Origin: JBNRMW01 sp050309795
GTDB lineage: Bacteria; Bacillota_I; Bacilli_A; Erysipelotrichales; Erysipelotrichaceae
Length of the DNA: 64,000 nt
Direction of reading: 5' to 3'
Assembly: GCA_050309795.1 (NCBI GenBank)
Contig: JBNRMW010000026.1
Location: 1-64,000 of the forward strand
The translations under genes were made by a program, and so were the position numbers. Shown piece after piece: positions 8,779 to 15,978 of the stretch. Below the pieces are notes generated by a model. It ran no database searches and was not told the DNA's origin. It saw nothing but the letters and a program-made list of their open reading frames with translations. Position 1 is the stretch's first letter, and the number at the start of each line of letters is the position of its first letter.

Positions 8779-9438
8779 TTAAGCTTCGCGGCCGTCGCGA
8801 TTAAAGACCTCAATCGCTGCCAAAGCTAAGCGTTTGTTAATCATGTTTTCATAGATATCAAAGCCAACGGTAACACTATGGGCTCCAGCCTCAATCGCTT
8901 CCCATACTTGAGCGGCGTTCTTAAAGCTGGCACATAAAATTTTCGTCTTTAAATCGTGTTCGTCAATGAATTCCCGCATCTTTGAGACTTGGTCATACGC
9001 ATCAATATTTTCATTAAGCATCCGGTTATAGTATGGAGCCAAATGATGACATCCAGCTAATGCCGCAATATTCGCTTGGTCCGCAGAATAAATGGCGGTT
9101 CCTAAAATTTCCAAATCTGGATGATTCTTAACAATATAAGCAATGAGTTCTAAACCCACCATATCAATTGGTACTTTTGGTCCAAAAGCGACATCTAGAT
9201 CTTTGAAAAAATCAACTAAACGATAAAAATCGTCCTTGCGTTCTTCAAATGTATCCCCAACAACTTGAACAAAGAGTAATTCCGGGTTTAATTTAACAAG
9301 CTTTTCAAGTGTCTCTTGACGAGCAACCTTTTCTTTCTTTAAAATCGTTGGATTCGTTGTAATCCCTTTAATAATACCTGTTTTGTACCCTGCTTCTAGT
9401 TCGCCGTAGTTGGCGGTGTCTAAATAAATATCAATCAT
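8779..9438 (-). CDS. Fructose-6-phosphate aldolase/transaldolase-like protein
   Basis: A 219-residue class I aldolase of the FSA/TalC group. Motifs are MIDIYLDTAN, GITTNPT, the Schiff-base lysine K88 in FGPKVPID, LGTAIYSADQ, LAPYYNRM and the C-terminal VTVGFDI. Length matches FSA (about 220). The frame extends 32 codons further upstream, but the ATG at 9438 is preferred because MIDIYLD is the standard N-terminus and GGAG lies 14 bases before it. First gene of the hxl operon, behind its own promoter (9506-9534) and a perfect inverted repeat (9469-9490). FSA-type enzymes split fructose-6-phosphate or 1-deoxyfructose-6-phosphate, which makes this a possible partner for the glycyl radical enzymes in the window. 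Confidence 0.85.
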   Translation of the reverse strand: MIDIYLDTANYGELEAGYKTGIIKGITTNPTILKKEKVARQETLEKLVKLNPELLFVQVVGDTFEERKDDFYRLVDFFKDLDVAFGPKVPIDMVGLELIAYIVKNHPDLEILGTAIYSADQANIAALAGCHHLAPYYNRMLNENIDAYDQVSKMREFIDEHDLKTKILCASFKNAAQVWEAIEAGAHSVTVGFDIYENMINKRLALAAIEVFNRDGREA

Positions 9439-9468
9439 ATTGTTTCTTTTTGCTCCTTCTTTCATATT

Positions 9469-9490
9469 GGATAAAGCTATTTCTTTATCC
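9469..9490. promoter_or_regulatory. Perfect inverted repeat in the aldolase leader
   Basis: Arms GGATAAAG and CTTTATCC (8 bp, 6-nt spacer) lie just downstream of the predicted transcription start of the aldolase operon and upstream of its ribosome site. It could be a repressor operator placed as a roadblock or a 5' mRNA hairpin. The adjacent DeoR protein (9598-10353) is the obvious candidate ligand, by position only. Confidence 0.5.
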
Positions 9491-9505
9491 CTAAATGATA
9501 CCTCT

Positions 9506-9534
9506 ATTATGCCAAGAAAGTGTCGGTATCTCAA
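9506..9534 (-). promoter_or_regulatory. Sigma-A promoter of the aldolase-hxl operon
   Basis: Reading the minus strand: -35 TTGAGA (9529-9534), 17-bp spacer, -10 CATAAT (9506-9511). It lies between the deoR stop and the aldolase start, so the six-gene operon can be transcribed separately from deoR. Confidence 0.65.
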
Positions 9535-9597
9535 TCTCTATTTCTTGGGGATTGTCGGTTTTCCACCCTTATCTTATATTCTTATATACTTCCTCCC

Positions 9598-10353
9598 TTA
9601 GATCCAAATCATATTTTCTAACGATGTTTCGACATCGTCGACTTGGTTACAAAATATTCCTTTAAACTCGTGTAAAGGCGCGATTGAACAAAAGCCAATC
9701 ATTTCAATTTTGGAGTCATCCATAACTAAATACGAGTGAAGACTTTGGCGCATGACTTGTTGTTTAAGGACATTGGTCGAAAGTTCGGCCGTATAAGCCA
9801 ACTCTTTTTCAAAGGAAACCCCTGAACAAGAGATATAGGCAGCATCAAAATTAAAGTAACTCAATTGCTCCATTGCCACCGGCCCCATCGTCATTTGATA
9901 CTTATCTAAATACTGACCACCAAGAAAATAAACCTCTGCTTTGGCTTTGTAAAGTTTTTCAATAAATAACACGTTGTTTGTGACAATACTTATCTCCCGT
10001 TGAGCCAAGAGTTCCGCTAATGGAGCAAGCGATGAGCCTCCATCAATGAAGACGCATTGGTGATCTTCAATCTTCTCAGCAATCGCTTTTGCGATGGCTT
10101 CTTTCGCTTCGGCGTTAACCATTGTTCGGTCACTCACGTAGATTTCTTTTGATGAACTATAAATACTACGCCCATCACCCAGGGTCGCTCCCCCATGGAC
10201 GCGATTTAGTTTTCCTTCTTTTTCAAGATTGATAAAATCCCGACGAATCGTCGACTCGGAAGTATTTAATTTAGCCGCAATGGTTTTTACATGAATGATT
10301 TTATGTTCGCGCAATTCTTGTAAAATAAATTGCATGCGTTCGCTTGGTATCAT
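9598..10353 (-). CDS. DeoR-family transcriptional repressor (copy 2)
   Basis: A 251-residue DeoR/GlpR regulator. The N-terminal winged helix-turn-helix carries LNTSESTIRRDFINLEKEGKLNRVHGG (about residues 27-55). The C-terminal phosphosugar-sensing domain has FIDGGSSLAPLAELL and VTNNVLF. AAAGGGGA precedes the ATG. It has a near-perfect promoter about 100 bp upstream (10461-10489) and lies directly before the aldolase-hxl operon in the same orientation, so it is the probable regulator of that operon and of itself. The repeats at 10493-10564 upstream of its promoter look like its own operators. Confidence 0.9.
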   Translation of the reverse strand: MIPSERMQFILQELREHKIIHVKTIAAKLNTSESTIRRDFINLEKEGKLNRVHGGATLGDGRSIYSSSKEIYVSDRTMVNAEAKEAIAKAIAEKIEDHQCVFIDGGSSLAPLAELLAQREISIVTNNVLFIEKLYKAKAEVYFLGGQYLDKYQMTMGPVAMEQLSYFNFDAAYISCSGVSFEKELAYTAELSTNVLKQQVMRQSLHSYLVMDDSKIEMIGFCSIAPLHEFKGIFCNQVDDVETSLENMIWI

Positions 10354-10460
10354 TTAATTCCCCTTTCCGATGGTGTCTGGGTTTAATGGATTTTCTTTAG
10401 TTATTTTCATTAACATGAGTCAACGGTATCATTTTTTCTATAACGTCTTCTCACCCCACC

Positions 10461-10489
10461 ATTATAGAGCGAAATTTAGCAATGGTCAA
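10461..10489 (-). promoter_or_regulatory. Sigma-A promoter of deoR copy 2
   Basis: Minus strand: -35 TTGACC (10484-10489), 17-bp spacer, -10 TATAAT (10461-10466). One of the best promoters in the window. It leaves a leader of about 100 nt before the deoR start. Confidence 0.75.
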
Positions 10490-10492
10490 CCA

Positions 10493-10564
10493 TTTTTGCG
10501 TACTTCTGCTCATTATTTGCGTGCATTTGATTGATTGTATGGATTGTTTGCCTATTTTTGCTCG
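10493..10564. promoter_or_regulatory. Phased TTTGCG-type repeats between divergent promoters
   Basis: TTTTTGCGTAC, TATTTGCGTGC and TATTTTTGCTCG recur with their TG steps at about 10497, 10518 and 10559, that is spacings near 21 and 41 bp (two and four helical turns). They lie just upstream of the deoR promoter and overlap the divergent promoter at 10558. This arrangement fits an operator array for the adjacent DeoR protein; binding is inferred. Confidence 0.45.
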
Positions 10565-10586
10565 TTCTTTATCCTAAATCTATGAT
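10558..10586 (+). promoter_or_regulatory. Promoter of the GT14-like gene
   Basis: -35 TTGCTC (10558-10563), 17-bp spacer, -10 TATGAT (10581-10586), followed by an AAGGAG ribosome site and the ATG at 10613. Its -35 overlaps the last TTTGCTC-type repeat of the presumed DeoR operator array. Confidence 0.6.
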
Positions 10587-10612
10587 AAAATATTACCGTA
10601 AGGAGCTATTAC

Positions 10613-11446
10613 ATGAAAATTGCTTTTCTCTTTCACACGAGTCAATGGACCCGTGGACTCGAACAGATAATACAGGCATTTACTAAAGAAGGGCATTATG
10701 TTTATCTCATGATAAACGACGCCAAACAACGCAAACAAATAGCTAGAGATTATAAAAATAACTCGCATATTCATATTGAACTAGAATATGAATATGCCAA
10801 TAGCGGCGATTTATCCTTGCCGAAGTTTTATCTTTTGATGATGCGTAAAGGTCTTCTAAATCCTGAAATTAAGTACTTCATTGCTCTTCAGGAACATATG
10901 GCCCCATTAAAAACAAATGCCTACATCGAAGATTTTTTACAAGAACAGTATCCTGCTAATTTTTATAAGATATTTGAACAATCCATTGATCGTAAATATC
11001 TTGAGCGTTATTTCCCGTATACCAACTTAAAATCATTTTCGACCTCGAAGCTCTTACAAAATTGGTCTAAAACCACGGCAGCACTTTTAAGTGTTTTAAG
11101 AATTAAACGGAAACCAAGCCAAAACATTGTTGTCGGTTCACCTTATTTTATGATAAGCGACCAAGGCGCACACGAACTGGTCAATCAAGTGGAGTATTTG
11201 TTGGATAATTTTAAACTCTCTTGGTTCCCTGAACAAATTGCTCTACCGACGATGCTTCATAAATTCACAACCCAAAAACACATTAATAATCATTATATTC
11301 TAAACAATCAAACTAAACCTTTTTCACTAGCAACTCCTATTGATTTCAGTGAAAATGATTTAACCGCTCAACAACTTTTTGGTGGACCGTACGATTTAGC
11401 AATCTTGCAACAATTAATTCAATACTACCATTCAATCTCGAGTTAA
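10613..11446 (+). CDS. GT14-like (Core-2/I-branching type) glycosyltransferase
   Basis: A 277-residue protein resembling the bacterial Core-2/I-branching beta-1,6-N-acetylglucosaminyltransferase family (GT14). Supporting segments are the N-terminal MKIAFLFHTSQW strand, IALQEHMAPLKTN (the usual dispensed-distance and S/TxxxxPLK region), VVGSPYFMISDQGAHELVNQ (cf. family G-x-x-W/Y-F-x-L-T/S), and the acidic SWFPEQIALPTML near the end, matching the family P-D/E-E region. No signal peptide or membrane segment. AAGGAG lies 7-8 bases before the ATG. A four-helix membrane protein follows about 70 bp later. Likely role is adding an aminosugar to a surface polymer; the acceptor is unknown. Confidence 0.6.
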   Translation: MKIAFLFHTSQWTRGLEQIIQAFTKEGHYVYLMINDAKQRKQIARDYKNNSHIHIELEYEYANSGDLSLPKFYLLMMRKGLLNPEIKYFIALQEHMAPLKTNAYIEDFLQEQYPANFYKIFEQSIDRKYLERYFPYTNLKSFSTSKLLQNWSKTTAALLSVLRIKRKPSQNIVVGSPYFMISDQGAHELVNQVEYLLDNFKLSWFPEQIALPTMLHKFTTQKHINNHYILNNQTKPFSLATPIDFSENDLTAQQLFGGPYDLAILQQLIQYYHSISS

Positions 11447-11483
11447 GTCTTCCGTAAACTGCGCTTATTCCATCCTCTTTATA

Positions 11484-11492
11484 TGATATAAT
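11484..11492 (+). promoter_or_regulatory. Extended -10 element before the small membrane gene
   Basis: TGATATAAT forms an extended -10 element 22 bp before the ATG at 11514. The predicted start site near 11499 leaves a 15-nt leader with GGACGGTGAT as ribosome site, which favours the ATG over the GTG at 11505. Confidence 0.5.
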
Positions 11493-11513
11493 CTTTCTTG
11501 GACGGTGATAAAA

Positions 11514-12005
11514 ATGGATTTAAATAAATTGTTTTTACCTAATACTTTTAGAGATGCTCGCAACAACATGGTATACTATGATCGCTTTAATGACCATTTA
11601 TATAAGATTCCAAAAGAAGTTGAATCCTTAGTAAAGCTCTTTTTAGGACGCGCGTTGTATTCAGCTATTTTGTTTCTTTTCTTGCACGATAGTGGGTTTG
11701 ATCCTTTAGTCAATATTCTAGCTGCCCTTGGGTTGTTTGGGCTTTCTAGCCTTTATTTCAACATGGTGTTGTTGCCTAAATATCATCCGGCGAATAATTT
11801 CGATTTAAAACAGGCCTGGGCTGAAATTTCCAAAAAAGGAAAACAATTACGATTGGTAATGACCGCTCTCTATGTGGTTGCTATTGGTATTGTTATTTAT
11901 ATGGTCTTAACTGAAGAGAGCTCCACCTTCTTAGTAGCGGGTATTTTGTTTGCAATTTATTCCGTGTATAAAATCATTCAAAACGTGTTATTACTGAAGC
12001 AATAA
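11514..12005 (+). CDS. Four-helix membrane protein of unknown function
   Basis: About 163 residues with a short soluble N-terminus (MDLNKLFLPNTF) and four predicted transmembrane segments at roughly residues 44-62, 67-88, 112-131 and 137-158. The sequence between pairs contains the polar LPKYHPANNFDLKQAW loop. No family recognised. It has its own extended -10 promoter and ends in a strong hairpin terminator at 12028-12066. Position behind the GT14-like gene is the only functional hint. Confidence 0.65.
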   Translation: MDLNKLFLPNTFRDARNNMVYYDRFNDHLYKIPKEVESLVKLFLGRALYSAILFLFLHDSGFDPLVNILAALGLFGLSSLYFNMVLLPKYHPANNFDLKQAWAEISKKGKQLRLVMTALYVVAIGIVIYMVLTEESSTFLVAGILFAIYSVYKIIQNVLLLKQ

Positions 12006-12027
12006 TTTTTAATTATTTTTACTAAAG

Positions 12028-12066
12028 AAAAGAAACTATGCCAACCTGTGGAATAGTTTCTTTTTT
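12028..12066. terminator. Bidirectional intrinsic terminator
   Basis: Stem AAAAGAAACTAT/ATAGTTTCTTTT with a short loop and T-rich flanks on both sides. It serves the membrane gene ending at 12005 and the convergent oxidoreductase ending at 12068. Confidence 0.8.
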
Positions 12067-12067
12067 G

Positions 12068-13045
12068 TTATTCTGTTCGATCTTCGAATCCGAGATAGTT
12101 TTGTTTCCAGGATTTTTCGAGTATGCCTAGAACGTCAATGCTTTCTTCGAATTTTTTATAAGCGAGGTCGTAGTCTTTTTTGGAAAAGATGTCTCCAAAG
12201 ACTTCTATTTCCCAATATAAGCGATGCTTCGTATTGTGATCGACCTTGAACTCTTCATCCTTCGTTTTTAAGTGCAGGTTTGGTAATTCATTGGTCGGTC
12301 CGGTAGCAGTAATGAAGCCTTCATCTCCTTGTATGGTGAAATAGCTTGGCGAGGCACTGTCTTTTGCCCCGACCGCAAAGGCCTTGAACTCTCCATAATC
12401 CATGACTAAGATTCCAGAGGTATCAATACCCTTCATGATATTTGGAAAATACGTCGAATCTTTAGGTAATCCAAATAAATGATAAATCAATTGAATATTG
12501 TAAATGTTGAGATCAAGCAACGATCCACCAGAAAATGCTGGATTAAAGACATTCGGTACTTCACCAGCTTTGAATAAATCAAAACGACTAGAATACTGAG
12601 AGTAGTTAGATTGAACCATCTTGATATTTCCCAGTTTAGAAATATTTTCTTTGATTACTTCAAAATTTGGTGTATGAATATTACTGATGGCTTCAAAAAT
12701 GAACAAGTTGTTCTTTTTGGCAATGTCCAATAAGATTTTGGCATTTGCTACTTTGGACATAATTGGTTTTTCTAAAATCACGTGTTTGTGATTTTCTAAA
12801 AAATACTTGGCTTGCATAAAATGCAAGGAATTAGGACTTGCGATATAGATTGCATCTACGTCTTCATCATCGACAATAGTTGAAAGGGAATCATAAAATT
12901 TTACGATTCCCATTTTCGCTGAGAATTCTTTCGCACGGTCAAGACTGCGCGAATAACTCCCAATTATTTCAACTGTATTAACTTGTTTTGCCGCTTTAAT
13001 GAATTCTTCTACAATCATACCTGTTCCTACAGTTACGATTTTCAT
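12068..13045 (-). CDS. Gfo/Idh/MocA-family oxidoreductase
   Basis: A 325-residue NAD(P)-dependent dehydrogenase. The Rossmann fold opens with IVTVGTGMIVEEF, the substrate-linking EKP motif is in HVILEKPIM (about residue 93), and the C-terminal GFO/IDH/MocA domain follows with SGGSLLDLNIYNIQLIYHLFG. Members act on free or modified sugars and inositols. AAGGAG lies just before the ATG, inside the end of the upstream small membrane gene. It is the last gene of the mannose-family PTS operon, which suggests an oxidised or epimerised sugar brought in by that PTS. The bidirectional terminator at 12028-12066 follows. Confidence 0.87.
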   Translation of the reverse strand: MKIVTVGTGMIVEEFIKAAKQVNTVEIIGSYSRSLDRAKEFSAKMGIVKFYDSLSTIVDDEDVDAIYIASPNSLHFMQAKYFLENHKHVILEKPIMSKVANAKILLDIAKKNNLFIFEAISNIHTPNFEVIKENISKLGNIKMVQSNYSQYSSRFDLFKAGEVPNVFNPAFSGGSLLDLNIYNIQLIYHLFGLPKDSTYFPNIMKGIDTSGILVMDYGEFKAFAVGAKDSASPSYFTIQGDEGFITATGPTNELPNLHLKTKDEEFKVDHNTKHRLYWEIEVFGDIFSKKDYDLAYKKFEESIDVLGILEKSWKQNYLGFEDRTE

Positions 13046-13258
13046 TTAAAGCTCCTTTTCCTTATACTTTTCAAGTTCTTTCTTTATGCGTCTGTCAATC
13101 AATCGGCCATATATAAAGTCAGCTATTAAGCTAATCGAAAGAAAAGCTCCAGCGTACATTATAAAGTCCAAATACGTCGTTCTTTTAAGAAAATACATCA
13201 AGAGAACAGCGAAGATAATGGACTGAACCAGATGTTTTAACAGATATCTTCCAATCAT
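13046..13258 (-). CDS. Small two-helix membrane protein in the PTS operon
   Basis: A 70-residue protein with two hydrophobic segments (about residues 9-24 and 30-47) and a very basic and acidic C-terminal tail (YGRLIDRRIKKELEKYKEKEL). It starts within 2 bp of the IID stop and its stop is directly followed by the oxidoreductase start, so it is embedded in a continuous coding array and is probably real. It is not ManO (DUF956), which is larger and soluble. Function unknown; a PTS accessory or assembly factor is one possibility. Confidence 0.6.
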   Translation of the reverse strand: MIGRYLLKHLVQSIIFAVLLMYFLKRTTYLDFIMYAGAFLSISLIADFIYGRLIDRRIKKELEKYKEKEL

Positions 13259-13259
13259 T

Positions 13260-14090
13260 CTAGGACATTAAACCGAGGGCGTAACCTACAATACCTACAG
13301 CAAATAATCCAAAGATTAAATAGATAGGATTAACTTTCTTTTCAAGAAGTTTCATAGCTGCGAAGGTTAATAGTAATGGTACTAAACCTGGGATTAAGCT
13401 GTTAAGAATGTCTTGCATCGTTTGAACAACTGTAGTTCCGTCTTGATACGTAACTTCAGAAACGACGAACGAGAAGTTAACACTTGTCCATAATTGGATG
13501 AGTGCTCCCATGATGAATAAACCGAGAACGGAAGCGCCTACGGTAATTTTACGTAGAACACCACCGGATACGTCTTTAATAAGTTCTCCACCTTTTTCAT
13601 AACCGTATTTTAAGCCCCATGCACGGAAGCCAAGTCTTACGGCGTTAAATACGACGAAGAAAATAAGTGGTCCCATGATGCTTCCTTGCATCGCGAAACC
13701 GGCAGCAAATGCACCAACAACTGGTCTTAAAGTACCCCAGAAAATCGGGTCTCCAACACCGGCTAAAGGTCCCATCATACCGACTTTAACACCGTTAATA
13801 GCAGCGTCATCGATATCGGCACCAGCAGCTCTTTGTTCTTCCATCGCTAGAACGATACCTAAGATAGGAGCCGTTACGAATGGTTGAGTATTAAAGAACT
13901 CTAGGTGTCTTGCGATCGCATCTTTACGATTTGGATCATTTGCATCAGGATATAATTCTCTGATGGTTGGAACCATACTGTATAAGAATCCAAGAGCTTG
14001 CATTCTTTCGTAGTTCCAAGAAGCTTGGTGTAAATTTGAACGTATAAAGGTCTCTCTCATGCCTTTTTCGCTAATTCTTTTATGTGTCAT
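13260..14090 (-). CDS. manZ: PTS mannose-family IID component
   Basis: A 276-residue integral membrane IID subunit. Family marks include the N-terminal RSNLHQASWNYERMQALGFLYSM, a small-residue-rich GVKVGMMGPLAGVGDPIFWGTLRP segment typical of IID proteins, and several hydrophobic segments in the C-terminal half with a final helix ending ALGLMS. With IIC it forms the translocation channel for a hexose or aminohexose phosphorylated by IIB. AAGGGGG lies upstream of the ATG, and the gene is 14 bp after the IIC gene. Confidence 0.93.
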   Translation of the reverse strand: MTHKRISEKGMRETFIRSNLHQASWNYERMQALGFLYSMVPTIRELYPDANDPNRKDAIARHLEFFNTQPFVTAPILGIVLAMEEQRAAGADIDDAAINGVKVGMMGPLAGVGDPIFWGTLRPVVGAFAAGFAMQGSIMGPLIFFVVFNAVRLGFRAWGLKYGYEKGGELIKDVSGGVLRKITVGASVLGLFIMGALIQLWTSVNFSFVVSEVTYQDGTTVVQTMQDILNSLIPGLVPLLLTFAAMKLLEKKVNPIYLIFGLFAVGIVGYALGLMS

Positions 14091-14104
14091 TTACATTATC
14101 CCCC

Positions 14105-14878
14105 TTAAAACTCATCATCCGCAGATTCAACGTTTCCGTTAACTGCAGCGGTTTGGTTTAAACTTGGTGTTAATTGAACGTATAGCAATGCTAAGACTAA
14201 TCCGATAACACCTAGTGCAACTAAGCCTAATCCAGGGATTAACGCGACGGTGAATCCTAAGAATAGGAATGGTAATAAATCAGCGGTTTTAATCATATTA
14301 ATAACCATCGCATAACCGACGACAACGATCATTCCACCACCAACGGCTAAACCACCAGTAACAACATCAGGAATGCTGTTTAGGAAGTTTTGAACAACGT
14401 CCGTTCCAACAGAAATAGAAACTAAGACTGAAGGGATAGCAACACGAAGTGCTTGGAACGATAGAGCTAAATATGTTAAATAGTCTACGCGTTTTAGGTT
14501 TCCATCTTCGATGGATTTGTCTGCGGCGTGTTGTACTGGAACAGTTGCTGTTCTAACTAAAATGGTTAAAACACTTCCGGCAGCGGCGACTGGGATAGCA
14601 ATAGCGATACCAGCGTTAATGTCTTGTCCTCCTCCGACAACAAGAATTGTAGAAATAATACCTGCTAAGGCAGCGTCTGGTGCCATGGCTGCTCCAATGT
14701 TCATCCAACCAAGGGATAGCATTTCAAGAGTACCACCGATAACGATACCAGTTGTTAGGTCTCCTAAGACTGCTCCCACCATTGGGGATACGATAATTGC
14801 ACGGTGTGTTTGGAATTCATCAAGAACACTTCCCATACCAGCAATTGCACCAATGATAAAAATTAAAATATGATTCAT
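14105..14878 (-). CDS. manY: PTS mannose-family IIC component
   Basis: A 257-residue polytopic membrane protein of the EIIC(Man) family. Recognisable regions are LDEFQTHRAIIVSPMVGAVLGD near the N-terminus, GGTLEMLSLGWMNIGAAMAPDAALAG, and GLAVGGGMIVVVGYAMVINM. It ends in an acidic tail ESADDEF that resembles the end of the IIA protein (SEEDEF). GGAGG precedes the ATG. It forms the sugar channel with IID. Confidence 0.94.
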   Translation of the reverse strand: MNHILIFIIGAIAGMGSVLDEFQTHRAIIVSPMVGAVLGDLTTGIVIGGTLEMLSLGWMNIGAAMAPDAALAGIISTILVVGGGQDINAGIAIAIPVAAAGSVLTILVRTATVPVQHAADKSIEDGNLKRVDYLTYLALSFQALRVAIPSVLVSISVGTDVVQNFLNSIPDVVTGGLAVGGGMIVVVGYAMVINMIKTADLLPFLFLGFTVALIPGLGLVALGVIGLVLALLYVQLTPSLNQTAAVNGNVESADDEF

Positions 14879-14887
14879 ATAAGCCTC

Positions 14888-15379
14888 CTATTTGAAATCA
14901 ATTTTATTAATAATACCAAGTAGATCTTCCGGTCTGTCAGTTACGACAATCCGAGAGTCGAGTTCAATACCTTGTTCTGCAAGTTTCTTCAGAACATTAG
15001 CTTCATCTTCAGTCACGGCAATGTGATTCATCACTTTTTTGCGTTGACGGTTCGATGAAACTCCCCCGAGATTCAATGATTTAATGTCCACTCCTTTCTC
15101 AATACATTCTCCTGCTGTATGAATATTTTCAAATATCAAGAGAACTCTGTCTTTTGAATATTTCGGGTTCGCATAAATTTTTAAAAAGCGGTCAACTGGT
15201 AGAACGTGGACGTTAATCCCTGGAGGGGCCGCTTGCTCCAGTAAAGTTTTACGTAGAACATCTTTTGATACTTTGTCATCGATGACGATAATTCTATCTA
15301 CGTTTAGGTGTTTGCTCCATACGGTAGTAATTTGGCCGTGGATCAAACGATCGTCCACTCTGGCATGTGTTACATTCAT
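14888..15379 (-). CDS. PTS mannose-family IIB component
   Basis: A 163-residue cytoplasmic IIB domain. The phosphorylation site is H14 in RVDDRLIHGQ, close to the N-terminus as in all EIIB(Man) proteins. It accepts phosphate from IIA and passes it to the incoming sugar. IIA and IIB are separate genes here rather than one ManX fusion. GGAGG is about 10 bases before the ATG. Confidence 0.94.
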   Translation of the reverse strand: MNVTHARVDDRLIHGQITTVWSKHLNVDRIIVIDDKVSKDVLRKTLLEQAAPPGINVHVLPVDRFLKIYANPKYSKDRVLLIFENIHTAGECIEKGVDIKSLNLGGVSSNRQRKKVMNHIAVTEDEANVLKKLAEQGIELDSRIVVTDRPEDLLGIINKIDFK

Positions 15380-15395
15380 TTACTTTCTAATCCTC

Positions 15396-15824
15396 CTAAA
15401 ATTCGTCTTCTTCGGAATCGTCTGACTCCTCGTGGCTTGGTGCCACATATTCAAATAATTTTACACCTTCTCGAGCGTTGTTCATGGCTTGTTCAACGAG
15501 TTCTTCTCGGCTAGCCTCAACAGAGAAAGCTAATTCTAATAGCATTGGCAAGTTCATACCAGATACGACTGATATATTACTGTCTTCAGCTGCCATTCTC
15601 GACGAGACGTTGAATGGTGTTCCACCATATAGGTCTGTAAATACAATGTATTCTTCGCCGGAATTTATTTCTAATACGGTTTCAATTCGTTCCCGGAGTT
15701 GGTCTGGTCCATCATCGGGATAAAAATTCACAGGAAAAAAATGACTGACTTCCCCAACAATCATCTGCAATGAATTGTGAAGTTCGGTCGCGAATTTTCC
15801 GTGAGCAACTAAAATTACTTTCAT
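15396..15824 (-). CDS. PTS mannose-family IIA component
   Basis: A 142-residue IIA(Man) domain with the active histidine H8 in ILVAHGKFA and the TDLYGGTPFN motif at the subunit interface. It receives phosphate from HPr. The C-terminus is an acidic, serine-containing tail (HEESDDSEEDEF). First gene of the IIA-IIB-IIC-IID-small protein-oxidoreductase operon, behind a strong promoter at 15873-15901. AAAGGAG precedes the ATG. Confidence 0.94.
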   Translation of the reverse strand: MKVILVAHGKFATELHNSLQMIVGEVSHFFPVNFYPDDGPDQLRERIETVLEINSGEEYIVFTDLYGGTPFNVSSRMAAEDSNISVVSGMNLPMLLELAFSVEASREELVEQAMNNAREGVKLFEYVAPSHEESDDSEEDEF

Positions 15825-15872
15825 GTTTCTCCTTTCTATTCACTAATCTTTTAATTTTTTACAACTGTATTT

Positions 15873-15901
15873 ATGATAGCACTTTCATAGTTCTTGGTCA
15901 A
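15873..15901 (-). promoter_or_regulatory. Sigma-A promoter of the mannose-family PTS operon
   Basis: Minus strand: -35 TTGACC (15896-15901), 17-bp spacer, -10 TATCAT (15873-15878), about 50 bp before the IIA start. Confidence 0.7.
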
Positions 15902-15978
15902 CCACTAATCGCTAGATTTAAGACGACTTATAGGCCCTAAAACCTTCGTCTTTATTTAATAACCATAATTCTATTTTG

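Noticed and set aside
14511..14873. 120-codon plus-strand frame opposite the PTS IIC gene
   Set aside because: Alanine/threonine/proline-rich antisense shadow of a membrane protein gene; no ribosome site or family match.
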